NCBI GenBank assembly: GCA_900771195.1 | Contig: CAAGMZ010000010.1 | Location: 4,443-68,442 of the forward strand | Direction: 5' to 3' | Length of the DNA stretch: 64,000 bases | Origin: Lachnospiraceae bacterium | GTDB lineage: Bacteria > Bacillota > Clostridia > Lachnospirales > Lachnospiraceae | Shown: piece after piece, positions 34,680-42,468 of the stretch | Layout of the letters: every line of letters begins with the position of its first letter | Numbering within the stretch: the first letter of the stretch is position 1 | Translations under genes and position numbers: made by a program | Notes under the pieces: model-generated | The model's input: only the letters and a program-made list of their open reading frames with translations | What the model was told of the DNA's origin: nothing | Database searches by the model: none

Positions 34680-36407
34680 ATGAAAACCATGAGAACTCAC
34701 CGGCGGAAGATAAGGACTGTTGCGGTTGCAGCCATAAGCATTATGGCAGGACTTGCCGTGTATCTTGCATATGTGATGATATTTTGCTCGGAAGAGCTTT
34801 CTGCAAAGGCGGAAGCGCTTCATCAGCGCGAGCGTGTCATAAAGGCACCGAGAGGAAGGATGATAAGCAGGGATGGCACTGTGCTGGCAGATAACAGGAC
34901 AGTGTGTACCGTATCCGTCATTCACTCCCAGATAAAAGACCCGGAGAGGGTCATTGAGGTTTTGTGTTCTGAGCTTGACATGAGTGAGGAACGGGTCCGC
35001 AAGTATGTAGAAAAAGTCTCTTCAATGGAAAAAGTCAAGTCCAATGTATCGAAGGAAACCGGAGACAGAATCAGGGAATACAAGCTTGATGGTGTCAAGG
35101 TGGACGAAGACAGCAAAAGAACATATCCTTTCGACGAGCTTGCCTCAAAGGTGCTTGGTTTTACGGGAGCAGACAATCAGGGCATAGTCGGACTTGAAGT
35201 TAAATACGACAGTGTTCTGGCCGGAACCAACGGAATGATACTTACATATACGGATGCGGCAGGAAGACAGCTTGAAGACCAGCAGGAAGAGCGCGTCGAA
35301 CCGGTTGCGGGAGACGACCTTTATCTGAGCATTGATTATAATATTCAGATGTATTGCACGCAGGCTGCAATGAAAGCGTATGAGGCAAAACAGGCAAAAA
35401 GCGTGACAATAATCGTTATGAATCCGCAGAATGGCGAGATTTATGCCATGGTAAACTACCCGGAATATAATCTTAACGATCCATACACCCTTAATTATGA
35501 GATTGAGGGAGCCATATCTGACGATGAAAAAATGACGCTTTTAAATGCCATGTGGAGAAATAAGGCAATTAATGATACATATGAACCCGGCTCCACATTT
35601 AAGGTTATCACTGCAACTGCCGGAATTGACAGCGGTGCGGTATCGTTATCAGATAATTACAGCTGTGGCGGAAGCATTACGGTGGGAGGCAGAACAATAA
35701 GATGCCACAAGACTACCGGTCATGGTTCACAGACCTTTGCACAGACAATCCAGAACTCATGCAACCCTGCTTTTGTTACCTGGGGGCTGCGTGTAGGGGT
35801 TGACCGTTTCCTGGGATATATGGAAAAGCTGGGACTTTTGGAAAAAACGGGCGTCGACCTTCCGGGAGAAGCCGGCACAATAATGCATAAAAAAGAAAAT
35901 ATCAAGGAGCTGGAACTTGCTACTATGTCATTCGGGCAGTCATTCCAGATAACCCCGTTGCAGCTTATGCGGGCGGTAAGCTGTGTTGTCAACGGAGGAA
36001 AGCTTATCACGCCGCATTTTGGGGTAAAGACCATAGATGCTGACGGAAATGTGACAGAGCTTGCATATCCGGAGACGGACAACGTGCTTTCAGAATCGAC
36101 ATGTGACATGATGAAGGGGCTGCTGGAATCGGTTGTAAGTGAAGGCGGAGGACATAAGTGTTACATTGAAGGCTATTCAATCGGTGGGAAAACCGCTACA
36201 TCACAGAAGCTTCCGAGAAGCGCACAGAAATATATTGCTTCTTTTATCGGGTTTGCCCCGGCAGATAATCCGCAGGTGATGGCAATGTGTATAATTGACG
36301 AACCGCAGGGTGTATACTATGGAGGAACGATAGCAGCACCGGTAATTCGGGAGGTGTTCGAGAACATTCTGCCATATCTTGATATAGAAAAATCAGAGAG
36401 CAACTGA
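34680..36407 (+). CDS. spoVD: Second class B penicillin-binding protein (SpoVD position)
   Basis: The gene sits where Bacillus has spoVD, the sporulation-specific transpeptidase. From ATG 34680 (GGAGG at 34667-34671) it encodes 575 residues. One membrane segment lies near 14-35, then a dimer domain (KAPRGRMISRDGTVLA). The transpeptidase has nucleophile S305 (PGSTFK) and an SCN motif (NSCNPAF). The third motif reads K504-T-A506 rather than the usual K-T-G. There is no PASTA domain. A sporulation role is inferred from position only. Confidence 0.88.
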   Translation: MKTMRTHRRKIRTVAVAAISIMAGLAVYLAYVMIFCSEELSAKAEALHQRERVIKAPRGRMISRDGTVLADNRTVCTVSVIHSQIKDPERVIEVLCSELDMSEERVRKYVEKVSSMEKVKSNVSKETGDRIREYKLDGVKVDEDSKRTYPFDELASKVLGFTGADNQGIVGLEVKYDSVLAGTNGMILTYTDAAGRQLEDQQEERVEPVAGDDLYLSIDYNIQMYCTQAAMKAYEAKQAKSVTIIVMNPQNGEIYAMVNYPEYNLNDPYTLNYEIEGAISDDEKMTLLNAMWRNKAINDTYEPGSTFKVITATAGIDSGAVSLSDNYSCGGSITVGGRTIRCHKTTGHGSQTFAQTIQNSCNPAFVTWGLRVGVDRFLGYMEKLGLLEKTGVDLPGEAGTIMHKKENIKELELATMSFGQSFQITPLQLMRAVSCVVNGGKLITPHFGVKTIDADGNVTELAYPETDNVLSESTCDMMKGLLESVVSEGGGHKCYIEGYSIGGKTATSQKLPRSAQKYIASFIGFAPADNPQVMAMCIIDEPQGVYYGGTIAAPVIREVFENILPYLDIEKSESN

Positions 36408-36427
36408 TAGATTGAGAGGAAAATACC

Positions 36428-37789
36428 ATGGAACTCAGGGATAAAAAAGTTACAGTCATAGGAACCGGTATCAGCGGAATGGGAGCAGTCAGGCTGCTTT
36501 CAGTGGCCGGGGCCATCATAACACTTTATGATGGCAATAAGAAGCTGGATGCGTGCAGTGTGAGGGATAAATTACCGACTGATGCAGATAAAGACGGAAT
36601 ATCAATAGTTATTGGAGATATGCCGCAGAAGGTGGTGGACAACACGGAGCTTCTTGTTATAAGTCCCGGAGTTCCTGTAGACTGCGATACGGTTAAGCTT
36701 TTTGAGGATAAGGGAATTCCTGTATGGGGAGAAATTGAGCTTGCGTATAATTTTGATAAAGGGACGGTGTTTGCCATTACAGGAACTAACGGCAAGACAA
36801 CTACCACTACACTTGTGGGCGAGATAATGAAGGCCTACAATCCGGAAACATTTGTTGTGGGTAATATAGGGACCTCATATACGGGAGAGGTTTTAAAGAC
36901 AACACAAAAAAGTGTGACCGTGGCTGAGATAAGCAGCTTCCAGCTTGAGACAGTACATGATTTCAAACCACTGGGAAGTGCGATACTTAACATAACTCCG
37001 GACCATCTGGACAGACATCACACTATGGAAAATTATGTTGAGGTTAAGGAATCCATAACACGCAATCAGGATGGAGATGGCTTCTGCGTGCTGAATTATG
37101 ATGATGAGGAGCTGAGGAGATTTGGAGAAAGCATTGACAATGCGGTATGGTTTTCGCGTAAGAACAGACCTGAAAAAGGCGCATATCTCGAGGATGGAAT
37201 TATTAGATACACTGACGGTAACAATGATTACAAGGTGATAGATGTCAAGGACATGAAGCTTTTCGGCAATCACAATTATGAGAATGTGATGGCTGCTGTT
37301 GCGATGACAATTAATGCCGGAGTTCCGCTTGATATAATAACGTCAGCAATAAAAGAATTCAAAGGTGTTGAACACAGAATTGAATTTGTAAGGACTCTCA
37401 ATGGCGTAACCTATTACAATGATTCGAAGGGAACCAACCCCGATTCATCAATAAAGGCAGTCGAGGCTATGTCCGGACCTACGGTAATAATTGCCGGAGG
37501 ATATGACAAGCACCTGGAATTTGACAGCTTTATTGAGTCATTCGGCGGTAAGATAAAGCTTATGGTGCTGATGGGAGCAACCGCGGGACAGCTTGAAGAG
37601 ACTGCAGTCAGACACGGATTTACTTCCATTGCTCATGCAAATGACCTGAGAGAGGCCGTAAGGATTTGTGCCGATAATGCAGAGGACGGGGATGCGGTCC
37701 TGCTTTCGCCGGCATGTGCGAGCTGGGATATGTTCCCGAATTATGAGGAACGCGGAAGACTTTTTAAGGAATATGTAAATGAACTGTAA
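36428..37789 (+). CDS. murD: UDP-N-acetylmuramoyl-L-alanine--D-glutamate ligase
   Basis: MurD adds D-glutamate to UDP-MurNAc-L-Ala. The 453-residue protein has VTVIGTGISGMGAVRLL at the N-terminus, ATP-binding GTNGKTTTTTLVGE near 119-132, NITPDHLDRH, and DSKGTNPDSSIKA and LSPACASWDMF in the C-terminal domain. In many relatives mraY lies just before murD; here the second PBP gene is immediately upstream with a 20-base gap. Confidence 0.96.
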   Translation: MELRDKKVTVIGTGISGMGAVRLLSVAGAIITLYDGNKKLDACSVRDKLPTDADKDGISIVIGDMPQKVVDNTELLVISPGVPVDCDTVKLFEDKGIPVWGEIELAYNFDKGTVFAITGTNGKTTTTTLVGEIMKAYNPETFVVGNIGTSYTGEVLKTTQKSVTVAEISSFQLETVHDFKPLGSAILNITPDHLDRHHTMENYVEVKESITRNQDGDGFCVLNYDDEELRRFGESIDNAVWFSRKNRPEKGAYLEDGIIRYTDGNNDYKVIDVKDMKLFGNHNYENVMAAVAMTINAGVPLDIITSAIKEFKGVEHRIEFVRTLNGVTYYNDSKGTNPDSSIKAVEAMSGPTVIIAGGYDKHLEFDSFIESFGGKIKLMVLMGATAGQLEETAVRHGFTSIAHANDLREAVRICADNAEDGDAVLLSPACASWDMFPNYEERGRLFKEYVNEL

Positions 37790-37807
37790 TAATCATGTTG
37801 GGAGGAA

Positions 37808-39040
37808 ATGGCATTGGACAGTGATAAAAAACCGGTAGAACGCAGAAAAAAAGAGCTGCTCACGCCAAAAGGACAGTTTTTTGATTACAGTCTGCTTATA
37901 ATAGTGCTGTTTCTGGTGGGATTTGGACTGGTGATGGTCTACAGCACGAGTACATACAGTGCTACGCTTAAGACGGGGGATGCAGCATTTTATTTTAAAA
38001 AGCAGCTGAAGGCCACTGCCGTTGGTCTGGTAGTGATGTTCATTGTAACTCTTATTGATTATCGGAAGCTGTACAAAATCAAATGGTTTATTTATATTGC
38101 ATCGATTGTTTCGGTTTTGCTTGTTCTTACACCGATAGGCTTGGAATATAACGGTGCAAAAAGATGGATAAGCATTGCCGGCATGTCGCTGCAGCCTGCA
38201 GAGATAGTAAAGCTGGCATTGATTATTACCCTGGCGGGCTTCATTTCCTACAGTGGAAGTAAAATGCGAAGCTTCCGCAACAACCTTGCTTACTGCATTC
38301 TTGCGGGGATTGCGGCAGGAGCTATTCTGATAATAACCAAAAACATGAGTACGGCCATAATTATCTGCATAATAGCATATGTTATGCTTATGGTTGGCAA
38401 CAGTAAGCCCGGCTGGCTCATTGTGGCTACTGTCATTGCGGCACTGGGGCTTGCGGCATTCCTGATCTATTTCTTTATGTTTGTTGACGGGGCGTCATCA
38501 TCGCACTTCAGACTGAGAAGACTGATGGCGTGGAGAAACCCTGAGGCCTATGCGTCCAGCGTAGGATTTCAGACGCTGCAGTCTTTATATGCCCTGGGTT
38601 CCGGAGGCTTCTTTGGAAAAGGACTTGGACAGAGCATGCAGAAGCTTGGTTTTATTCCCGAAGCCCAGAACGATATGGTTTTTTCGGTAATCTGTGAGGA
38701 ACTTGGAGTGTTTGGCGGCATCTGCCTTATAGTCCTTTTTATTCTTCTGATATGGAGATTTATGGTTATAGCCGATAATGCTCCGGATTTGTTCGGCTCG
38801 ATGTTATGCGTGGGAGTTATGGCACATATCGGCTCGCAGGTCATCCTTAATGTTGCCGTTGCTACCAATGCAATCCCCAATACCGGAGTAACACTTCCTT
38901 TCATCAGCTACGGAGGAACATCTGTATTGTTTCTGCTTGCCGAAATGGGAATGGTGTTAAGCGTATCCAGACAGATACGGGTACCTGTGACCGAAGGCAA
39001 AGTGACAGGCAGTGCCAGACCACAGAGTATCAGGCAGTAA
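37808..39040 (+). CDS. ftsW: FtsW-type SEDS lipid II polymerase
   Basis: FtsW polymerises lipid II at the septum together with a class B PBP. The 410-residue protein has a charged cytoplasmic N-terminus (1-25) and about ten membrane segments. Family motifs are VYSTSTYSA, GAKRWISIAGMSLQPAEIVKLALI near 120-143, FIPEAQNDMVFSVICEELG and TGVTLPFISYGGTS. GGAGG at 37801-37805 precedes ATG 37808. Confidence 0.95.
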   Translation: MALDSDKKPVERRKKELLTPKGQFFDYSLLIIVLFLVGFGLVMVYSTSTYSATLKTGDAAFYFKKQLKATAVGLVVMFIVTLIDYRKLYKIKWFIYIASIVSVLLVLTPIGLEYNGAKRWISIAGMSLQPAEIVKLALIITLAGFISYSGSKMRSFRNNLAYCILAGIAAGAILIITKNMSTAIIICIIAYVMLMVGNSKPGWLIVATVIAALGLAAFLIYFFMFVDGASSSHFRLRRLMAWRNPEAYASSVGFQTLQSLYALGSGGFFGKGLGQSMQKLGFIPEAQNDMVFSVICEELGVFGGICLIVLFILLIWRFMVIADNAPDLFGSMLCVGVMAHIGSQVILNVAVATNAIPNTGVTLPFISYGGTSVLFLLAEMGMVLSVSRQIRVPVTEGKVTGSARPQSIRQ

Positions 39041-39108
39041 AATATAATTCACATTCCGGAGATTTCCGCATAGAATAATTGTAAGCCGTAAAATGTGCGG
39101 GGATTGTT

Positions 39109-40386
39109 ATGCCGGAGCTGCTTGTCAGAGGCGGAGGAAGACTGGAGGGAGAACTTACGGTTCAGGGTTCCAAGAATTCATCCCTTCCAATAATTGCTGC
39201 ATCGATTATGACAGAGGACACTACTGTCATAGAAAACTGTCCTGATATCAGTGATGTCAGGGAAATGCTGGATGTTTTGACGGATATAGGGTGCAGATGC
39301 TCATTTGAAGGCGGACGCGTCACTATAAAGCCGGCAGGGATAGAAGGGGCGCCGGATGTTACAAAATGCAGGAAATTCAGGGCATCGTCGATTCTTATGG
39401 GAGCACTTTTGGCAGCGTTGGGATATTTTGTAATGCCGTATCCGGGAGGCTGTAACATAGGAAAAAGACCTCTGGATTTTCATATAAAAGGCTTTTCTGC
39501 CATCGGCGCCGTCATTGAAGAAAAGGACGGGTTGATTATAGGATGCCGCGGAAAGCTTGAGGGCGGATATTTCAGGTTCCCGTATCCAAGCGTGGGAGCT
39601 CTTGAGAATGTCATTCTGGCGGCGGTGAAGGCCGGAGGAGTCACAATACTTGACAATTGCGCCACTGAACCGGAAATATGCGACTTGTGTGAGTTTTTAA
39701 CGCTTATGGGAGCCGATATAGACGGAGCCGGTGAAAGAAGAATGACAATCAGAGGCGTGAAAAAACTGCATGGGGCACAATACAGGATTCCCGGTGACCG
39801 GATAGCAGCAGGAACGTATATGTCATGCTGCGCCTGCGCAGGGGGAAATATTAAGATTTCAGGAATTGAGCCATCAAGGATAAGCAATATTTCAGATGTG
39901 CTGCGCAAAGCGGGATGTCACATATTTACATATGATGAAAACAACGAGATAATAATCATGTCCGATGAGAGATGCCGTTCGGTGGGACATATAACGGCAG
40001 GACCTTACCCTGAGTTTCCGACAGACATGCAGCCGCAGTTAATGAGTGTTGCAGCATGTATGTCTGGTATGTGCATGATTGAAGATAAGGTTTTTGAAAG
40101 CCGTTACGCTGTTGCCGGAGAGCTTAACAGAATGGGTGCGGATATACGGATAGATGACGGAAAAGCATTTGTGACAGGGGTTGAAAGGCTGCATGGGGAG
40201 ACGGTCACATCACAGGACCTTAGGGGAGGCGCTGCGCTTGTTGTGGCAGCCCTGAATGCGGAGGGTGATACCATTATAAAAAACTGTGATTATATCAGAC
40301 GCGGGTATGAAGATATACAGAGAGATTTGACGATATTGGGAGCAGACATACAATGGCGGCAAGAAGAAAAAAGAAAAAAACAGTAG
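39109..40386 (+). CDS. murA: UDP-N-acetylglucosamine 1-carboxyvinyltransferase
   Basis: MurA transfers enolpyruvate to UDP-GlcNAc, the first committed step of peptidoglycan synthesis and the fosfomycin target. The 425-residue protein has Lys22 in GSKNSSLPI, the fosfomycin-target Cys115 in PGGCNIGKRPLDFH, PTDMQPQLM, DLRGGAALVVAAL and a C-terminal RGYEDI. Because the cysteine is kept, fosfomycin sensitivity is expected for this enzyme. It lies where murG is often found in this cluster. Its last 34 bases overlap divIB. Confidence 0.95.
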   Translation: MPELLVRGGGRLEGELTVQGSKNSSLPIIAASIMTEDTTVIENCPDISDVREMLDVLTDIGCRCSFEGGRVTIKPAGIEGAPDVTKCRKFRASSILMGALLAALGYFVMPYPGGCNIGKRPLDFHIKGFSAIGAVIEEKDGLIIGCRGKLEGGYFRFPYPSVGALENVILAAVKAGGVTILDNCATEPEICDLCEFLTLMGADIDGAGERRMTIRGVKKLHGAQYRIPGDRIAAGTYMSCCACAGGNIKISGIEPSRISNISDVLRKAGCHIFTYDENNEIIIMSDERCRSVGHITAGPYPEFPTDMQPQLMSVAACMSGMCMIEDKVFESRYAVAGELNRMGADIRIDDGKAFVTGVERLHGETVTSQDLRGGAALVVAALNAEGDTIIKNCDYIRRGYEDIQRDLTILGADIQWRQEEKRKKQ

Positions 40387-41090
40387 CTGTTATACTTGCT
40401 GTGCTTATCCTGCTGTTGGGAGCAGGGGCAGTGGTATTTGTGAATAAAGCCTTTGCTGTCAGGGAGATTACAATTGAAGGCAGCGATAAATATTCTTATG
40501 ACGAATTGTACAGCTATATCTTTGCTGACAGGAATGACAGGAATACACTTTTTTTTAAATACACTGACAGAAAGGCACCGGCAATCGAAATACCGTTCAT
40601 AGCCAAGGTATCGATGGATGTGCAGTGGCCGGACAAAATAGCGGTGACTGTCTACGAAAAGAGTATAGTCGGATATGTTGTTTACAAAGGCACCAACATG
40701 TATTTTGACAAGGACGGGGTTATTGTGGAATGTTCAAATGAGCGGTTTGCTGATGTTCCTGAGATAGAGGGGCTTAATTATGATACAATTGTAATGTACG
40801 ATAAGTTAGAGGTGCCTGACAAGGATATTTTTAATACACTCAATAACTTTTCACAGTATCTTGAAAAATATCAGATACCTGCGGATGTCATAAGTGTAAT
40901 AGACGATAACAAACTATCCGTGAAGGTAGATGATGTGACGGTGCTTCTTGGAAATTATGATAATTCAATGCCGGACAAACTGTACAAATTAAAGTGCATG
41001 ATGCCTAAGTTTGACGGACTTAAGGGCACTTTGCATCTTGAGGATTATGACGGAACGGTACAGGATGTGTATTTTAAAGAAGAACAGTAA
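40353..41090 (+). CDS. divIB: Cell-division protein FtsQ/DivIB
   Basis: This bitopic protein bridges divisome parts in the membrane. The 245 residues start with a very basic tail (ARRKKKKT), one membrane segment near 10-30, a POTRA-like domain starting VREITIEGSDKYSYDEL, and a beta domain with the pattern VYEKSIVGYV and YFDKDGVIVE typical of the family. The start overlaps murA by 34 bases, with GGGAG upstream at moderate spacing. Sequence identity in this family is low; position supports the call. Confidence 0.88.
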   Translation: MAARRKKKKTVAVILAVLILLLGAGAVVFVNKAFAVREITIEGSDKYSYDELYSYIFADRNDRNTLFFKYTDRKAPAIEIPFIAKVSMDVQWPDKIAVTVYEKSIVGYVVYKGTNMYFDKDGVIVECSNERFADVPEIEGLNYDTIVMYDKLEVPDKDIFNTLNNFSQYLEKYQIPADVISVIDDNKLSVKVDDVTVLLGNYDNSMPDKLYKLKCMMPKFDGLKGTLHLEDYDGTVQDVYFKEEQ

Positions 41091-41123
41091 GAACATTTTT
41101 TTTCAAAAAACATAATTTTACTG

Positions 41124-41152
41124 TTGCTATTTTATCTCAAAAAATATATTAT
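41124..41152 (+). promoter_or_regulatory. Sigma-A-type promoter for ftsZ
   Basis: TTGCTA (41124-41129) and TATTAT (41147-41152) are separated by 17 bases, about 77 bases upstream of ftsZ. The region between divIB and ftsZ is AT-rich. The site suggests ftsZ has its own expression besides read-through from the cluster. Confidence 0.65.
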
Positions 41153-41228
41153 ATAGTATGTGATTATTTGATTATTTGATTCGGAATAAAGAGATGCACT
41201 GTTATAGAAAGTTAAGGAGGATACGAAG

Positions 41229-42410
41229 TTGTTAGAAATCAAGTCAAGTGAGAGTGAGTTAACATCATCAGCCAGAATTATTGTGGTCGGTGTAGGCGGA
41301 GCCGGCAATAATGCGGTGAACAGGATGGTGGATCAGAATATAGGCGGTGTTGAGCTTATCGGTATCAATACTGATAAGCAGGCACTGAAGCTTTGTAAAG
41401 CAAGCACAGCCATTCAGATTGGCGAGAAGCTTACCAAGGGACTCGGAGCGGGAGCTAAGCCTGAGGTAGGACAGAAGGCTGCTGAAGAGAGTACAGAGGA
41501 GCTTACGCAGGCACTGCAGGGAGCAGACATGGTATTTGTCACCTGCGGAATGGGAGGCGGAACAGGAACAGGTGCAGCACCTGTTGTTGCCAAGATTGCC
41601 AAGGATATGGGCATTCTTACTGTCGGAGTTGTCACCAAGCCTTTCAGCTTTGAAGCTAAGCAGCGTATGGTAAATGCACTGAGCGGAATTGAGAGACTTA
41701 AGGAAAGCGTTGATACGCTTATTGTAATACCTAATGACAGACTTCTTGAAATTGTAGACAAGAAGACCAAGATGTCGGAAGCCCTTAAGAAGGCCGACGA
41801 GGTTCTTCAGCAGGCAGTTCAGGGAATTACCGATCTTATTAAGGTTCCCGGACTTATTAATCTTGACTTTGCTGATGTTAAGACGGTTATGCAGAATAAG
41901 GGCATTGCCCATATCGGTATAGGAACAGGCGTAGGAGAGAATAAGGCTGAGGATGCTGTAAGAGCAGCAGTTGACAGTCCTCTTCTTGAGACCAAGATTA
42001 ACGGTGCTACTGATGTCATCATTAATGTAACAGGTGATGTTGCTCTTGCTGAGGTTAATGAAGCAGCAAGCTTCATAAGAGACCTTGCAGGTGAGGATGC
42101 CAACATTATCTTTGGTGCCAAGGATGATTCTGATTCAATGAAGGATCAGGTTACTATTACAGTTATTGCAACGGGAATTGAAGAGCCTGCTGACGCATCA
42201 AGAATCATGGGCGGAATAAGCCATAAGACTGTTACGGCATCAACTGTTTCACAGACGGTTTCACAGTCAGCTCCTACATATTCCGCACAGAGCAATGAGA
42301 CAAGCACGACAAGCAGGGATATTCCGGGACTTACCAAGCCGAAGCCTGTTGAGAGCAATGTCAAAGAGAGAGAAATCAATATTCCTCCGTTCTTACAGAG
42401 AAGAAAATAA
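41229..42410 (+). CDS. ftsZ: Cell-division GTPase FtsZ
   Basis: FtsZ polymerises into the division ring. The 393-residue protein has the N-terminal nucleotide-binding fold with VGGAGNNAVNRM, the tubulin signature GGGTGTGAAPVV near 108-119 and the T7-loop NLDFADV. A Ser/Thr-rich linker (about 325-375) leads to a conserved C-terminal peptide, INIPPFLQRRK, that binds SepF or FtsA. Translation starts at TTG 41229 with AAGGAGG at 41214-41220. No ftsA is visible upstream. Confidence 0.97.
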   Translation: MLEIKSSESELTSSARIIVVGVGGAGNNAVNRMVDQNIGGVELIGINTDKQALKLCKASTAIQIGEKLTKGLGAGAKPEVGQKAAEESTEELTQALQGADMVFVTCGMGGGTGTGAAPVVAKIAKDMGILTVGVVTKPFSFEAKQRMVNALSGIERLKESVDTLIVIPNDRLLEIVDKKTKMSEALKKADEVLQQAVQGITDLIKVPGLINLDFADVKTVMQNKGIAHIGIGTGVGENKAEDAVRAAVDSPLLETKINGATDVIINVTGDVALAEVNEAASFIRDLAGEDANIIFGAKDDSDSMKDQVTITVIATGIEEPADASRIMGGISHKTVTASTVSQTVSQSAPTYSAQSNETSTTSRDIPGLTKPKPVESNVKEREINIPPFLQRRK

Positions 42411-42425
42411 TAATGAACAGTGCGT

Positions 42426-42454
42426 GCCCCGCTGGATAACAGCGGGGCGTTGTT
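42426..42454 (+). terminator. Hairpin between ftsZ and the LicD-family gene
   Basis: GCCCCGCTG (42426-42434) pairs perfectly with CAGCGGGGC (42440-42448) around a 5-base loop and is followed by a T-rich stretch, GTTGTTTT. It is likely a terminator of ftsZ, leaving some read-through since the next start lies only 20 bases downstream and no separate promoter is evident. Confidence 0.7.
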
Positions 42455-42468
42455 TTATGGGAGGACTT

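Noticed and set aside
41268..41912. 214-codon minus-strand open frame inside ftsZ
   Set aside because: It is antisense to the FtsZ GTPase core; no ribosome-binding site and no family similarity.
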